Source of the DNA: CAZBZG01 sp964496245
GTDB lineage: Bacteria > Planctomycetota > SZUA-567
DNA: 12,794 nt
Assembly: GCA_964496245.1 (NCBI GenBank)
Contig: CAZBZG010000121.1
Span: 1-12,794 of the forward strand
Reading direction: 5' to 3'
In this document: positions 12,790 to 12,794 of the stretch, in pieces
How the letters are laid out: each line of letters opens with the position of its first letter
Numbering within the stretch: position 1 is the first letter of the stretch
The notes under the pieces: model-generated
Database searches by the model: none
Told to the model about the DNA's origin: nothing
Seen by the model: only the letters and a program-made list of their open reading frames with translations
Position numbers and translations under genes: made by a program

Positions 12790-12794
12790 ACTTA

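Noticed and set aside
1..12794. CRISPR arrays, tRNA/rRNA genes, transposases, attachment sites
   Set aside because: No spaced direct repeats, cloverleaf, rRNA sequence, transposase motif or terminal inverted repeats were seen on either strand.

Overview
The window is a high-G+C bacterial segment. Its genes have Shine-Dalgarno sequences and sigma70-like promoters in which a TTGACA-type -35 box lies 17 bp from the -10. The gene content is a cysteine-type sulfatase without a signal peptide, a GH10 xylanase, an SGNH esterase, a PF12831-type FAD oxidoreductase with a C-terminal beta-sandwich, a fused spermidine-synthase-like protein and an oxygen-sensitive 2-hydroxyacyl-CoA dehydratase activase. 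This suggests a polysaccharide-degrading, probably anaerobic or facultative bacterium of the Kiritimatiellota/Lentisphaerota/Planctomycetota or Hydrogenedentota type. That placement is inferred from gene content; there is no rRNA or marker gene here. Both ends of the window cut or disrupt genes, so it may be a whole short contig.

Layout. (1) 1-1200, plus: 3' part of a spermidine-synthase-like protein with a helical repeat tail. (2) 1282-5258, minus, in transcription order: MFS transporter, IclR-family regulator, FAD-dependent oxidoreductase. The oxidoreductase has its own near-consensus promoter, and a perfect 10-bp inverted repeat covers the -10 element. (3) 5350-7519, minus: an SGNH/GDSL esterase followed by a solitary D12-class adenine-N6 DNA methyltransferase. 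(4) 7830-8657, plus: a BadF/HgdC-type activase with no dehydratase partner in view. (5) 8686-11637, minus: GH10 endo-xylanase, sulfatase and a 73-residue LITAF-like zinc-ribbon membrane protein, apparently one operon behind one promoter and a structured leader of about 175 nt. (6) 12103-12789, plus: a metallo-beta-lactamase-fold hydrolase whose frame breaks a few codons before the window ends.

How the genes may work together (inference): a secreted xylanase cuts xylan-type chains, and the esterase may remove acyl groups. The sulfatase, which seems to lack an export signal, would act on sulfated oligosaccharides after uptake. The IclR regulator, transporter and oxidoreductase look like a separate regulated catabolic or export unit. 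No CRISPR array, transposase, tRNA, rRNA or clear defence island was seen. The points most worth a second look are the operator-promoter before the oxidoreductase, the apparently leaderless transporter mRNA, the structured xylanase leader with a strand-specific G-U pair, and the xylanase-sulfatase-zinc-ribbon operon.
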